A DNA stretch of 64,000 nt from Leuconostoc kimchii IMSNU 11154 (GCF_000092505.1 NC_014136.1:682001-746000); one strand, 5' to 3'; shown: positions 26,067 through 37,821, numbered from the stretch's first letter. A program made the numbers and translations. The notes: generated by a model from the letters alone, not told the origin.

Positions 26067-27923
26067 ATGCAAGTTGCAATTATTGGTGCAGGGCCGCGTG
26101 GTCTTTCGGTTGCCGAACGCCTGATTAATTTGGCTGATGATAAAAAACAGCTAGATATTCAAATTTATGATCCATACGCGATTGGGGGAAGAGTGTGGGA
26201 TCCATTTATACCGCAAAATCAGTTATTTTTAATGAATACAGTGATTGAACAGATTACGTTGTTTAATGATGAGTCAATTGAAAATGGCGGGAAACCACTA
26301 TCAGGACCAAATATGTTACAGTGGCTTGAAACTGAAGCTGAGCCTTTTTTAACAGCACATACAGAGTTTGACGCACAATACCGTCACGAAATGTTAACGC
26401 TAACACAGCCGGGTGATTTTTCATCTCGTGGTATGATGGGGATTTATGCGGCGTGGTATTTTGAGTGGTTGATGCGCCGTGTACGGAGTAATCACACACT
26501 GAATTTTACCAAGCAAGCTGTCACTCAAGTGACACCAATCGGTTCTAGCTTCCAATTAGAACTAGCTGATGGCACACCGATTTTATCAGATTATGTCGTG
26601 ATGGCATTGGGCCATTCTGAAAATAAACTGAATGACGAAGAAATGTTTTTTAAAAGTTTTGCACAGGATCACCAGCTACAATACGTCGCTCCGATGCATC
26701 CAGCTGAGGCGGATTTATCAGGATTTAATGCTGATGACCAGATTATTATTCGTGGTCTAGGGCTAAGCTTTTTTGATTACCTCATGGCATTAACAGTGGA
26801 AAAAGGTGGTCAATTTGTTCGTGATGATACGCAGGAGTTGGTTTACAAACCTTCAGGACGAGAACCTCATGTCGTCGCTGGGTCGCGTCGTGGTTTTCCA
26901 CTTCATGCACGTGGTGTCAATCAAAAATTAGCAAGTGAGCTATACCACCCGCAATTTTTCACGTTACCAGCACTTGACGCACTGCGCGCGGCAGGTGATG
27001 GACATATTATTTATGCTGACTTTGAAAAATTAGTTGTCAAAGAATTAACTTATAAATATTTACTTAATGTCATTGATTCGGCTAGTAGCCACTTAACATA
27101 TGATCAGGCTGAAGCCCTAAAAAAGGCATTAGTAACGAGTGATGACTTAACCGCAACAGCAAGAAAATTTGGGTTAGATAATATTGCGGCGTTTGATATT
27201 GACTTAATTCGTAACCCAGCACGTGATGTGTCGGACGATGCAGATTATAAAGCGTGGTTTATAGATTATTTGACAGCGGATATTGAAGATGCACGACTCG
27301 GTAATAAACAGGCACCTTTTGCGGGTACCTTTGATATTTTACGTGATATGCGTGATCGTGTGCGCTATGTTGTTGAGCGTGATTATTTTTCAGCAGATGA
27401 GTATGAGAAGTTTTTAAATCGTTTTAATCCATTAGACACATTTGTGTCAGTCGGTCCGCCTTTAGAAAGAGTTGAACAGCTACGTGCACTAATCAAAGCA
27501 GGTATTTTTGAAGTGACTGCTGCAGGCATTAATATTACGACTATTGGTGATGAATTTGTCGCACATGATATTCGTAATCAAGCATTCCATGGTAATGTGT
27601 TGATTGAAGCTAGATTGGGGGCCACCAATTTATCAATCTCTAATAATCCATTAATTGCCAATTTACGTGATAAGGGTATTTTGACCCAACCTATACGTAC
27701 GCGAAGTAACGGGTCTACTTATAAATTAGGCGCTGCAGATATCGACCGTCAGACATTTGAAGTGATTAATCATGACGGAGAAACAATACCTCATTTATAT
27801 ATGTACGGTATTACATTAGAGGGCTTGAAATGGTTTGGAACGGTTATTCCAAGACCGGGCGTGAATACATTGATTTTACGTGAAGGGGCTTGGATAGCCG
27901 AACGTATTCTAGCACATTCATAA
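26067..27923 (+). CDS. FAD/NAD(P)-binding protein of the NAD_binding_9 type
   Basis: 618 residues. The N-terminal VAIIGAGPRGLSVAERL is a Rossmann FAD-binding loop, followed by YDPYAIGGRVWDPFIPQNQLFLMNT and VVMALGHSENKL. This matches the large LAB family of FAD-dependent oxidoreductase-like proteins of unknown reaction. Single gene with SD TTGGAGAAAATG. It has an unusually long C-terminal half with no recognised domain. Confidence 0.8.
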   Translation: MQVAIIGAGPRGLSVAERLINLADDKKQLDIQIYDPYAIGGRVWDPFIPQNQLFLMNTVIEQITLFNDESIENGGKPLSGPNMLQWLETEAEPFLTAHTEFDAQYRHEMLTLTQPGDFSSRGMMGIYAAWYFEWLMRRVRSNHTLNFTKQAVTQVTPIGSSFQLELADGTPILSDYVVMALGHSENKLNDEEMFFKSFAQDHQLQYVAPMHPAEADLSGFNADDQIIIRGLGLSFFDYLMALTVEKGGQFVRDDTQELVYKPSGREPHVVAGSRRGFPLHARGVNQKLASELYHPQFFTLPALDALRAAGDGHIIYADFEKLVVKELTYKYLLNVIDSASSHLTYDQAEALKKALVTSDDLTATARKFGLDNIAAFDIDLIRNPARDVSDDADYKAWFIDYLTADIEDARLGNKQAPFAGTFDILRDMRDRVRYVVERDYFSADEYEKFLNRFNPLDTFVSVGPPLERVEQLRALIKAGIFEVTAAGINITTIGDEFVAHDIRNQAFHGNVLIEARLGATNLSISNNPLIANLRDKGILTQPIRTRSNGSTYKLGAADIDRQTFEVINHDGETIPHLYMYGITLEGLKWFGTVIPRPGVNTLILREGAWIAERILAHS

Positions 27924-28007
27924 CATTGGGCATCAGCAATACTGCGTTTCAAAAAAATTGATATGATGGCTAAATGGTTACTAAATAAAAGGAATACAGA
28001 ATAGTTG

Positions 28008-28817
28008 ATGACTAATATTCAATTGATTGCAACTGATTTAGACGGTACGTTTTTATCCAATGATAAATCATTTGATAGGGCGTTATTTCGAACAGTGCTT
28101 AAAATACTTGCACACAACAAGATACAATTTGTTATTGCGACTGGGGTGCATCAGGAACGCATTAACCGCTTACTATCAGATTTTTTAGATGTTGGTTTGT
28201 CGTTTGTCACTAATAATGGCGCGCGTGTGACGACATCTGAAGGGGAGGTTATTTTTGAGAAGACACTGTCATTAGATACACTGAAAACTGTACAAAAATT
28301 ATTAACGACCTTTCCTGTCAAGCCGAGTCGTGGATTAGTCTATTCAACAGATGACACAGCGTATGTGCCACGTGAATATGCTGACGTGATGACGGCAGAT
28401 AGACGTCAATATTTTAAGAAAGTCATTGTATTTGATGATGTGTCAGAAATTAATGATCCGATATTTAAAGTGACCATGAACTGGCATAACTTTGATGAGA
28501 CACAATTTTATGACGTCGCTAGACAACAATTAGGACATCACGTGCATGTCACTGAAACAGGTACAGGGGCAGTAGATATCGTCCCCGCAGGTGTTAATAA
28601 AGCTGTTGGCTTAAAAATGCTGGCGGATCATATGGGTATTAGTATGACAAATATTGCGGCTTTCGGAGATGGCGCCAATGATTTAGAAATGTTATTAGCT
28701 GTCGGTCATCCTTTTCTGATGCCAACAGCTCATATCAATGGTCCATTTGAGCCAGTTATCGCCGATAATGATCATGCAGGTGTGCTTAAAACGATTTTAA
28801 AGATAATTAACAATTAA
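28008..28817 (+). CDS. Cof-type HAD superfamily phosphatase
   Basis: 269 residues. Motif I ATDLDGTF, motif II IATGVHQ, motif III Lys in PAGVNKAVGL and motif IV FGDGANDLEML. A C2-type cap lies between. It is a second Cof-like phosphatase, only distantly similar to 13159-13932, with unknown sugar-phosphate or nucleotide substrate. The ATG at 28008 is preferred; TTG at 28005 is equally close to AAAAGGAA. Confidence 0.87.
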   Translation: MTNIQLIATDLDGTFLSNDKSFDRALFRTVLKILAHNKIQFVIATGVHQERINRLLSDFLDVGLSFVTNNGARVTTSEGEVIFEKTLSLDTLKTVQKLLTTFPVKPSRGLVYSTDDTAYVPREYADVMTADRRQYFKKVIVFDDVSEINDPIFKVTMNWHNFDETQFYDVARQQLGHHVHVTETGTGAVDIVPAGVNKAVGLKMLADHMGISMTNIAAFGDGANDLEMLLAVGHPFLMPTAHINGPFEPVIADNDHAGVLKTILKIINN

Positions 28818-28863
28818 AAAATGCAACGGTATGCGTGGATAACCAGCAGCTGTTGCATTTTTT
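28815..28863. terminator. Bidirectional terminator, HAD / esterase
   Basis: AAAAAATGCAAC (28815-28826) pairs with GTTGCATTTTTT (28852-28863). Confidence 0.75.
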
Positions 28864-29752
28864 AATTGCCTGTAATAAAGGATAATTTTTCAGTATAAAG
28901 GGCATCATTATCATAATCTATTGGGCCATGAACACCATCTGGTAACCAGTGTGTTATTAGATGGTGACCAACCAAGTTATGATAAGCCTTAGCAAGCTCA
29001 ACACTCTGTAAGTAAGGGACGACTGGGTCCTTCATACCAGCAATGAGCATGAGAGGTGGCATTTTGTTTGTAAAATACGTAGCTGGGTTAGCTTGAGCAA
29101 CGAGGTCAGGCACATCCTTTGGGGATTGGTGTTGTAACATAATACCTTCAAAAGATTTTGCAGTACCTGTTTCAGAAAATTTTGGGGTAATGCCTAATTT
29201 TTTAAACTGATGATTAAATTGGTCTAATTGGTAGGGGCCGTATAGTGCAATAACATGTTTAATTATCGGAAATTTTGGGTTGAAAGTGACATTTTGTATG
29301 TTTCCGAGGGTGTGTTGTATGGTAAACGTAGCAGCTGCCAAAACGGCTAATTGTGCACCGCTTGATTCACCAATCAGTGTTAAATCTGTCATATCCAGAT
29401 GGTACTGAGTGGCATTCAGAGATAAAAAATCTAATGCTGCTCTAATATCAGCAATCTGGTTTGGAAATTGATTTGTTAGTGGGTCATTGAGGCGGTAATT
29501 GATACTAATTATGGCAAACTGATCAGCCAAAAAACGTAAACTGGGATTGAGTTTAGCAGATGACTTCTGGCCACGGAGCAAGCCACCACCATGTATATCA
29601 ACGATCACTGGAAAATTTTGGCGACCGTCTGGTAGGTAAATATCTAGTGTGTGGCGCGCGTCCGGGGCATAATTGATGTCCTTAAAAATAGTCGTTGCTG
29701 TCACTGGAATGGTTGCAGGCACAAAAATGTTCGGTTTATCTTGAAATAACAT
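28862..29752 (-). CDS. Alpha/beta hydrolase, HSL-type esterase
   Basis: 296 residues. HGGG oxyanion motif at 54-57, nucleophile elbow GESSG with Ser130, acid in GMKDPVVPY and His in DGVHGPI. This is the hormone-sensitive lipase/BD-FAE-like esterase group, cytoplasmic since no signal peptide is seen. Acts on short-chain esters. SD GGGAG. The intergenic region to the bgl operon is divergent. Confidence 0.87.
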   Translation of the reverse strand: MLFQDKPNIFVPATIPVTATTIFKDINYAPDARHTLDIYLPDGRQNFPVIVDIHGGGLLRGQKSSAKLNPSLRFLADQFAIISINYRLNDPLTNQFPNQIADIRAALDFLSLNATQYHLDMTDLTLIGESSGAQLAVLAAATFTIQHTLGNIQNVTFNPKFPIIKHVIALYGPYQLDQFNHQFKKLGITPKFSETGTAKSFEGIMLQHQSPKDVPDLVAQANPATYFTNKMPPLMLIAGMKDPVVPYLQSVELAKAYHNLVGHHLITHWLPDGVHGPIDYDNDALYTEKLSFITGN

Positions 29753-29872
29753 CGTTTCTCCCTTTTCATCGTGTAGACTAACTGATTTGATTATACTAAA
29801 AATATGATGTCATATAAAATAAGATTGCTGTAAATCACCAATGAAGGCATATGGGTAATTTAAACTCAGTGT

Positions 29873-29900
29873 TATAAACGCTTACATTATGTTGTATACT
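29873..29900 (+). promoter_or_regulatory. bgl operon promoter with overlapping cre (CcpA) site
   Basis: TATAAACGCTTACA (29873-29886) matches the cre consensus with one mismatch on the opposite strand and overlaps the -35 region of TTATAA-N17-TATACT (-10 at 29895-29900). It predicts glucose repression by CcpA. Confidence 0.7.
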
Positions 29901-29911
29901 AAAGTCATGAA

Positions 29912-30000
29912 GGATTGTTACCGTGCGAATGGGCAAAACCTGACAGTTATTTGTTGCAAGTTTTAAAAAACTTTGTACAGATTTTGTCGGGTTTTTGTTT
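29912..30000 (+). promoter_or_regulatory. RAT antiterminator site 1 and overlapping terminator
   Basis: Positions 29912-29941 read GGATTGTTACCG followed by GGCAAAACCT, the ribonucleic antiterminator consensus bound by BglG/LicT proteins. Its 3' part overlaps AAAACCTGACA (29935-29945), which pairs with TGTCGGGTTTT (29985-29995) to form the terminator. Binding of the antiterminator lets transcription enter the regulator gene. Confidence 0.92.
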
Positions 30001-30032
30001 TAGAATTATCATTGAAAGTCTGGAAGTGATGA

Positions 30033-30890
30033 ATGAATATCAAAAAAATTTTTAATAATAATGTTCTACTGGCAGACAATAATGGTCATGAAGTTGTATT
30101 AATTGGTAAGGGGTTAGGTTTCCAAAAAAAAGTCGGGCAACGCATAGATGAAAAGGCCATTGATAAGATTTATGCACCAACAGAAGCACGATGGTTAACG
30201 TTGTTTGATGAGTTAATTAGTGATGTTTCACCACAGTATTTCGAAATATCATCGCAAATTATTAAATCAGCTGAAGAACAGCTGCAGACTAAATTTAACG
30301 CTTATCTATTGATTGCGATTACTGACCACATTCATTTTGCCATTCAAAGAACAGAAGATGGTATTGTGATTCATAATGAATTGCTATGGGAGATACAACA
30401 TTTTTATCCGCAGGAATACGCTATCGGTGTCGCAGCGCTAAAATTAATTAAGACATCGTTTGGGGTGCAACTGGCAGATGATGAAGCTGGATTTATTGCA
30501 TTAAAATTTGTCGAAAATCGCACATCCGCCCAAGATAGTAATGACAGAGGTGTGAAAATGACAAAATTGATTGGTGATATTTTAACAATTGTACAGTATC
30601 AGTTGCAGGTTCATCTCGACGAAGACACAATTAGTTATCAAAGATTTTTGGTGCATCTACGATTCTTTGTGGAAAGAATTAGTAGTGATCAGAAAATTAA
30701 TGCAGTGGAAGAGACGGATGATGTCTTATATCAACATATTTTTAAAAAATATCCACAAGCATTTAATTGTACACAAAAAATTGTACAGTTTGTTAAAAAT
30801 ACGCTAAATAAAAGTGTGACTTTGAACGAACAAGTTTATGTCACGATTCACATTCAAAGAATTATTAATGAAATCAGTCAACAGAGTTGA
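30033..30890 (+). CDS. bglG: BglG/LicT family transcriptional antiterminator
   Basis: 285 residues. The N-terminal CAT RNA-binding domain (MNIKKIFNNNVLLADNNGHEVVLIGKGLGF) is followed by two PRD domains with conserved His residues (for example ITDHIHFAI and YAIGVAALKLI). PTS phosphorylation of the PRDs tunes RNA binding. It autoregulates via the RAT at 29912 and controls the second RAT at 30893 in front of the PTS gene. Confidence 0.94.
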   Translation: MNIKKIFNNNVLLADNNGHEVVLIGKGLGFQKKVGQRIDEKAIDKIYAPTEARWLTLFDELISDVSPQYFEISSQIIKSAEEQLQTKFNAYLLIAITDHIHFAIQRTEDGIVIHNELLWEIQHFYPQEYAIGVAALKLIKTSFGVQLADDEAGFIALKFVENRTSAQDSNDRGVKMTKLIGDILTIVQYQLQVHLDEDTISYQRFLVHLRFFVERISSDQKINAVEETDDVLYQHIFKKYPQAFNCTQKIVQFVKNTLNKSVTLNEQVYVTIHIQRIINEISQQS

Positions 30891-30892
30891 TG

Positions 30893-30980
30893 GGATTGTA
30901 ACTATTTAATTAGGCAAAACCCAAGTTAATTATGAAAAACGCTTTTTAGTGGTTATCATAATTAACTTGGGTTTTGTGAT
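30893..30980 (+). promoter_or_regulatory. RAT antiterminator site 2 and overlapping terminator before bglP
   Basis: Starting at 30893, GGATTGTAACTATTTAAT is followed by TAGGCAAAACCC, a second RAT. A 19-bp perfect terminator stem overlaps it (30916-30934 with 30957-30975), followed by GTGATT. Confidence 0.88.
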
Positions 30981-30997
30981 TAAGAAAAGGAGACATC

Positions 30998-34334
<3,337 letters not shown>

Positions 34335-34348
34335 GTTTAAATTGACAT

Positions 34349-34386
34349 TGTAAGCGTTTGCAGAGTTAATGAAGATACGATATAAT
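34349..34386 (+). promoter_or_regulatory. Strong promoter with cre site in front of a structured RNA
   Basis: TTGCAG (34358-34363), exactly 17 nt, TATAAT (34381-34386). The cre-like TGTAAGCGTTTGCA (34349-34362) covers the -35, with one mismatch to the cre consensus. No coding gene follows on this strand. Confidence 0.75.
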
Positions 34387-34392
34387 ATAAGG

Positions 34393-34612
34393 GTAGATTA
34401 GGCGAAACGATAAGACTAATTAAACTTGTTTAAGCCATCTTCACTGGCGAACGCAGTATACCTCGTTCATTCCAAATAGTTTACTTGTATCGAATCAGAA
34501 CATCTTGTAAGTGGCCGAGAACGCATACAACCATGTCCGTGGTTCAAAGTAGTAACAACATGTGAGATGAGTAGTCTCCAGTTTGTTGCTATAACGAGTA
34601 AGCTATTTTTTT
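34393..34612 (+). ncRNA. Candidate stable structured RNA (about 220 nt), unassigned
   Basis: Expected start about 34393 from a near-consensus promoter. It ends at a seven-T run (34606-34612) directly after a 15-bp helix (34474-34488 with 34594-34608, two G-U pairs). Inside that helix are AACCA/TGGTT (34529-34543) and a hairpin of TAGTAACAA/TTGTTGCTA with GAGA/TCTC (34550-34592). The 5' part has GAACG/CGTTC (34449-34467). No ORF with an SD is present, and downstream genes lie on the other strand, so it is not a leader. It does not show SRP, RNase P or tmRNA signatures. A 6S-like RNA is possible but unproven. Confidence 0.6.
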
Positions 34613-34628
34613 GTTTATTGCATGATGA

Positions 34629-34682
34629 TTTAATTTAAAAAGACATCCACTGTTTGTGAAGTGGATGTCTTTTTAAATTAAA
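34629..34682. terminator. 23-bp perfect terminator stem
   Basis: 34629-34651 and 34660-34682 are perfectly complementary with an 8-nt loop; T-runs lie on both strands. It ends the minus-strand YagU-like gene and backs up the RNA gene. Confidence 0.85.
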
Positions 34683-35217
34683 TATTTGTGAGATGTCCGC
34701 GCTTATCTTTAGCAATTAAGTAGTAGACGGTTGCAGCGATAGCCCAAGCCCAGACAATGTGTCCGAAGAACTCTGAGAAATGTTCAGCGAATGGTTGGTT
34801 CCAAGGTGCAGGTACTGTTCCAAAAGCTGGCATAATAATGACATGCCAAGCAATCCAAAGCACAATACCATAAGCGGCACCTTGCCAAAGACCGATGTTT
34901 GACCAGTATTGTGAAACAAAGACATACAATATTGAAAATGCGATTGCGAATGAAAAATGTAAAATGAGGGTAAACCAAAATACTTTTTGATCTTGTGAAT
35001 AGTAGACAAATGACTCAACTAATTTCTTAGGAATGCCAATTTGCATAGCCATATGTTGTGGCGGATTGATTAAGTTACGAGCAATCGTGCGAGGTGGAAA
35101 AATATTCTCCCAGCCAATCTTGACCATACCAGAAACCATACCGGCAATGAAGCCAAACCAGACACTTTTTATGATAATCTCTTTCAGATTAGCTTGTGGT
35201 TTTTGTAATGTAAACAT
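34678..35217 (-). CDS. YagU family (DUF1440) membrane protein
   Basis: 179 residues with four to five membrane segments. FGFIAGMVSGMVKIGWENIFPPR and IVLWIAWHVIIMPAFGTVPAP are typical of YagU/DUF1440 proteins, linked to acid tolerance in enterobacteria. The start at 35217 is supported by AAAGGA; the longer TTG frame at 35235 is less likely. It is a single gene. Confidence 0.83.
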   Translation of the reverse strand: MFTLQKPQANLKEIIIKSVWFGFIAGMVSGMVKIGWENIFPPRTIARNLINPPQHMAMQIGIPKKLVESFVYYSQDQKVFWFTLILHFSFAIAFSILYVFVSQYWSNIGLWQGAAYGIVLWIAWHVIIMPAFGTVPAPWNQPFAEHFSEFFGHIVWAWAIAATVYYLIAKDKRGHLTNI

Positions 35218-35594
35218 GTGTGTATATCCTTTCAAATGTTACCCTAAAATAAGTGTTGCTTATTGTAATATTGATTACAAATAGTAAGTTTAAACGCTTA
35301 TATGTGAAATGTCAAACATATTTTTATTTTCTTTATAAATTGTTAATATGTTTTGATAGCAGTGATATGAGATCATTTAGTATTCTTTTTTGTAATATTT
35401 AATCTTCCGTTGTGAACAATGTGTTAATGTGGTTAACTTAAGGGGATTGTGTTGTATTGAATTTACTGTTATTATGGATAACAGTGTGTTTAGTGTTAAT
35501 TTGTCATTGTGTGGTCCAGCCGCCAGTTGCAATTAGTATAAAATACAACTAATTTCTATGTATACAGAGAGATACATAGTCGGAGGAAAACAAA
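35218..35594. other. Intergenic region between YagU-like and BMP genes
   Basis: AT-rich. A degenerate cre-like stretch (TTTAAACGCTTATA near 35289) lies upstream of the minus-strand gene. Just before the BMP gene, CTATGTAT and ATACATAG (35556-35579) form an 8-bp hairpin in the mRNA leader. I see no purine riboswitch consensus. A 31-codon TTG-initiated frame (35457-35552) is noted but not accepted as a gene. Confidence 0.5.
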
Positions 35595-36656
35595 ATGAAA
35601 CGTTCTATGGTAATTAGTAGCATTATTGCTGCTGTTGTGGTGATTGGTATCGGTGTATCTGTTGCCAAAAGTTCAGGTTCAAACCAAAAAAATGCTTACT
35701 CGGTAGCGTTAGTCACGAGTACGGGTGGTGTGGATGATAAGTCATTTAATCAATCGGCTTGGGATGGTATTAAGCGCTTTGGTAAAAAGAACAACATGAA
35801 ACAAGGACAATCAGGTTTTTCTTATTTTGTCTCTAATGACAATTCTGAGATTAAGTCTAACTTGCAACAGGCGGTTAAAGCAAATTATAAACTTGTGGTA
35901 GGTATCTCATTCATGGGGGGACCTGCTATGAAACAAGTCGCTAAGGCGAACCCAAAAACGAATTTTGCGATGGTTGAAGCAGATGTGCCTTATAAAAATG
36001 CTGTTTCGATTATGTTTCATTCAGAGCAGTCCTCTTATTTAGCAGGGGTAGCTGCAGCCACGGCGTCAAAAACAGGCAAAATTGGTTTTGTAGGCGGCGT
36101 TAAGGGTGAAGTGATTGAACAATTTGAGGCAGGATTTAAAGCCGGTGTTTTGGCAACAAATCCTAAGGCGACTTTTGTCTCTCAATATGCGAATACATTC
36201 ACAGATGCCGCTAAGGGTAAAACGATTGCAGCTGCCATGTATGCTAGTGGTGTTGATGTTATTTTCCAAGCAGCAGGTGCAACCGGTAACGGCGTTTTTG
36301 CAGAAGCTAAGGCAGAAAATCAAAACACGACAGTGGACAAAAAAGTGTGGGTCATTGGCGTCGACATGGATCAAAAGGCTGATGGTAACTATACTGCAAA
36401 AGATGGTAAAACCTCAAACTTTACGCTAGCATCAGCGATTAAACGTGTTGATAACGCGATCGAAATTGTTGCACAACAGGGACAAAGTAAACAGTTCCCT
36501 GGTGGTAAAACAGTAACGTATGGTTTGAAAGAAAACGGTGTTGATATTGCACGAGATGCGATGCCTGATAATGCATGGCAAGCAACGCAAGAAGCTAAAA
36601 AGCAAATTTTAGCCGGTAAAATTACGGTACCTAAGAAATTAAGCGATGTTAAATGA
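35595..36656 (+). CDS. BMP family solute-binding protein (PnrA/Med-like)
   Basis: 353 residues. VALVTSTGGVDDKSFNQSAWDGI is the hallmark of basic-membrane-protein nucleoside-binding proteins; FVGGVKGEVIEQFEAGFKAG and IGVDMDQ follow. Such proteins feed purine nucleosides to an ABC importer. Unusually, the N-terminal hydrophobic segment (VISSIIAAVVVIGIGVSVAKSSG) has no lipobox cysteine, so it would be anchored by an uncleaved segment or released. No ATPase or permease gene is adjacent. SD CGGAGG. Confidence 0.88.
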   Translation: MKRSMVISSIIAAVVVIGIGVSVAKSSGSNQKNAYSVALVTSTGGVDDKSFNQSAWDGIKRFGKKNNMKQGQSGFSYFVSNDNSEIKSNLQQAVKANYKLVVGISFMGGPAMKQVAKANPKTNFAMVEADVPYKNAVSIMFHSEQSSYLAGVAAATASKTGKIGFVGGVKGEVIEQFEAGFKAGVLATNPKATFVSQYANTFTDAAKGKTIAAAMYASGVDVIFQAAGATGNGVFAEAKAENQNTTVDKKVWVIGVDMDQKADGNYTAKDGKTSNFTLASAIKRVDNAIEIVAQQGQSKQFPGGKTVTYGLKENGVDIARDAMPDNAWQATQEAKKQILAGKITVPKKLSDVK

Positions 36657-36913
36657 TTTTTGGACGATATATTCAGGCAAATAAGTTGGTCTATTGACGA
36701 TTATTATTGATTGTTTAACATGTATTTAATGTTATCAGTTTAAGATAATTATATTGATAAGATAACTTAACTTATCATTTTAACGAAACCCTGGTAGATA
36801 ATACAAAATTCTCTTTTCATTCTCTCCTAAATTTTCTCTTCTCTTTCTCAAATACATTTTTTCTCCCCTGTATTGTTTAGTTGATACAGGGTTTCGTTTG
36901 TTCTAAATATATC
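36657..36913. other. Noncoding region with polypyrimidine tract and alternative hairpins
   Basis: After an AT-rich part, 36808-36868 is almost pure pyrimidine on the + strand. ACGAAACCCTG (36783-36793) is perfectly complementary to CAGGGTTTCGT (36887-36897). The latter can instead pair locally: CCTGTAT (36867-36873) with ATACAGG. On the minus strand a 25-codon frame (36780-36857) with GGGGAG as SD is present, weak evidence for a peptide. Confidence 0.5.
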
Positions 36914-36951
36914 AAAAGCGCTAATGCATTGATCAATGCATTAGCGCTTTT
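36914..36951. terminator. 38-bp perfect palindrome, bidirectional terminator
   Basis: AAAAGCGCTAATGCATTGA (36914-36932) and its exact complement (36933-36951), with T/A tails on both strands, at the end of the minus-strand ECF gene. Confidence 0.8.
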
Positions 36952-36967
36952 TGTATGTGTCGCTATT

Positions 36968-37519
36968 TTAAACAGTCAGTTTTGTACGTAATTGTTGGCT
37001 TAATATTGGGTAGGTGACGAGTACAACGATCATGGTGGTTGCGCAGTTAATCAACGTGGGCATTAGCGCAGATAGGGTGGCAATCACAGCTGGTTGAAAC
37101 GTTAATCCTTTAACAAGGGCCATGACAAAATTATGTATTGTGGTTGTCACAAATTTAGTGGCAATCGCAGCAGCGATAATAGTGACTAGTTTGATAGGCT
37201 TCGGTGCGACATGATAATGTGTCAGGTTCAAAACAAGGATAGCTATACCACCTACAATAAATATTTCGAAAAAGTAATATGGTGCATCTAAGATATAATT
37301 ATGTGTGACATCAAACAAAGCCAAACCAATGCCGCCGGCAAAGGCACCACGTTTATAACCTAATAATAAAACAGAAAGCAAAGCTGATGCATTGCCAAGA
37401 TGGACAAAAGGTTTACCAATTAAAGCAGGCATAGGGACTTGAATACTAGTTGCTACATAGGTAATTGCTGCAAAGAATGCAACAAAGACGATTGTTTTTG
37501 ATTTTTGGTCTATTCTCAT
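36968..37519 (-). CDS. ECF transporter S component (vitamin uptake)
   Basis: 183 residues with five to six membrane segments. The middle segment FVHLGNASALLSVLLLGYKRGAFAGGIGLALFD is the S-component signature of the riboflavin/HmpT-like group. It would work with a shared ECF module (EcfAA'T) encoded elsewhere to import a vitamin. The vitamin is not clear and no known riboswitch is visible upstream. The start at 37519 uses GGAGAT 10-12 nt upstream; an earlier TTG at 37537 is possible. Confidence 0.8.
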   Translation of the reverse strand: MRIDQKSKTIVFVAFFAAITYVATSIQVPMPALIGKPFVHLGNASALLSVLLLGYKRGAFAGGIGLALFDVTHNYILDAPYYFFEIFIVGGIAILVLNLTHYHVAPKPIKLVTIIAAAIATKFVTTTIHNFVMALVKGLTFQPAVIATLSALMPTLINCATTMIVVLVTYPILSQQLRTKLTV

Positions 37520-37663
37520 ATTTCTTTTCATCTCCAAATAATTATTATATGGTTAACATACAATTGCACTTATTCTAACACAAATTGTGGTTAAATTAAT
37601 TTTTATTATGAAAATATTCAAATAAAATGAATTGATTATACCAATAATAGGAATGGGGCATAG

Positions 37664-37699
37664 TTGACAGAACAAACTGTACCGTGTATTATAGTACAC
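37664..37699 (+). promoter_or_regulatory. Promoter and YtrA-type operator of the GntR-ABC operon
   Basis: TTGACA (37664-37669), 17 nt, TATTAT (37687-37692). The imperfect palindrome GTGTATTATAGTACAC (37684-37699, 14 of 16 symmetric) covers the -10, a fitting autorepression site for the GntR protein below. Confidence 0.72.
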
Positions 37700-37756
37700 G
37701 TGATACAGATGATAAAACATAATTGTGTCAAGGGGAATAATGAAACACGGTCTAAA

Positions 37757-37798
37757 TTTGATGTTTAGGTTGGCTACTTGGTAAGCCTACGCATCAAA
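37757..37798 (+). promoter_or_regulatory. 5' leader hairpin of the GntR-ABC operon
   Basis: TTTGATG (37757-37763) pairs with CATCAAA (37792-37798), with an inner GGCT/AGCC helix. It is followed by AAATTTTAAAAAGG, so it could be a weak attenuator or merely a stabilising structure. Confidence 0.45.
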
Positions 37799-37821
37799 AA
37801 TTTTAAAAAGGAAGTACATGA

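Noticed and set aside
34393..34612. Reading the structured RNA as tmRNA, RNase P RNA or SRP RNA
   Set aside because: The signature segments of these RNAs (tRNA-like ends with CCA, conserved P4 motif, GNAR-type SRP apical loop) are not visible.
35457..35552. 31-codon hydrophobic frame starting with TTG after AAGGGG
   Set aside because: TTG start, no terminator or promoter of its own, and it runs into the BMP leader. Too weak to call a gene without conservation data.
36780..36857. 25-codon minus-strand frame with GGGGAG
   Set aside because: The purine-rich strand generates SD-like and Lys/Arg/Glu-like codons by composition. Kept only as an observation, not as a CDS.
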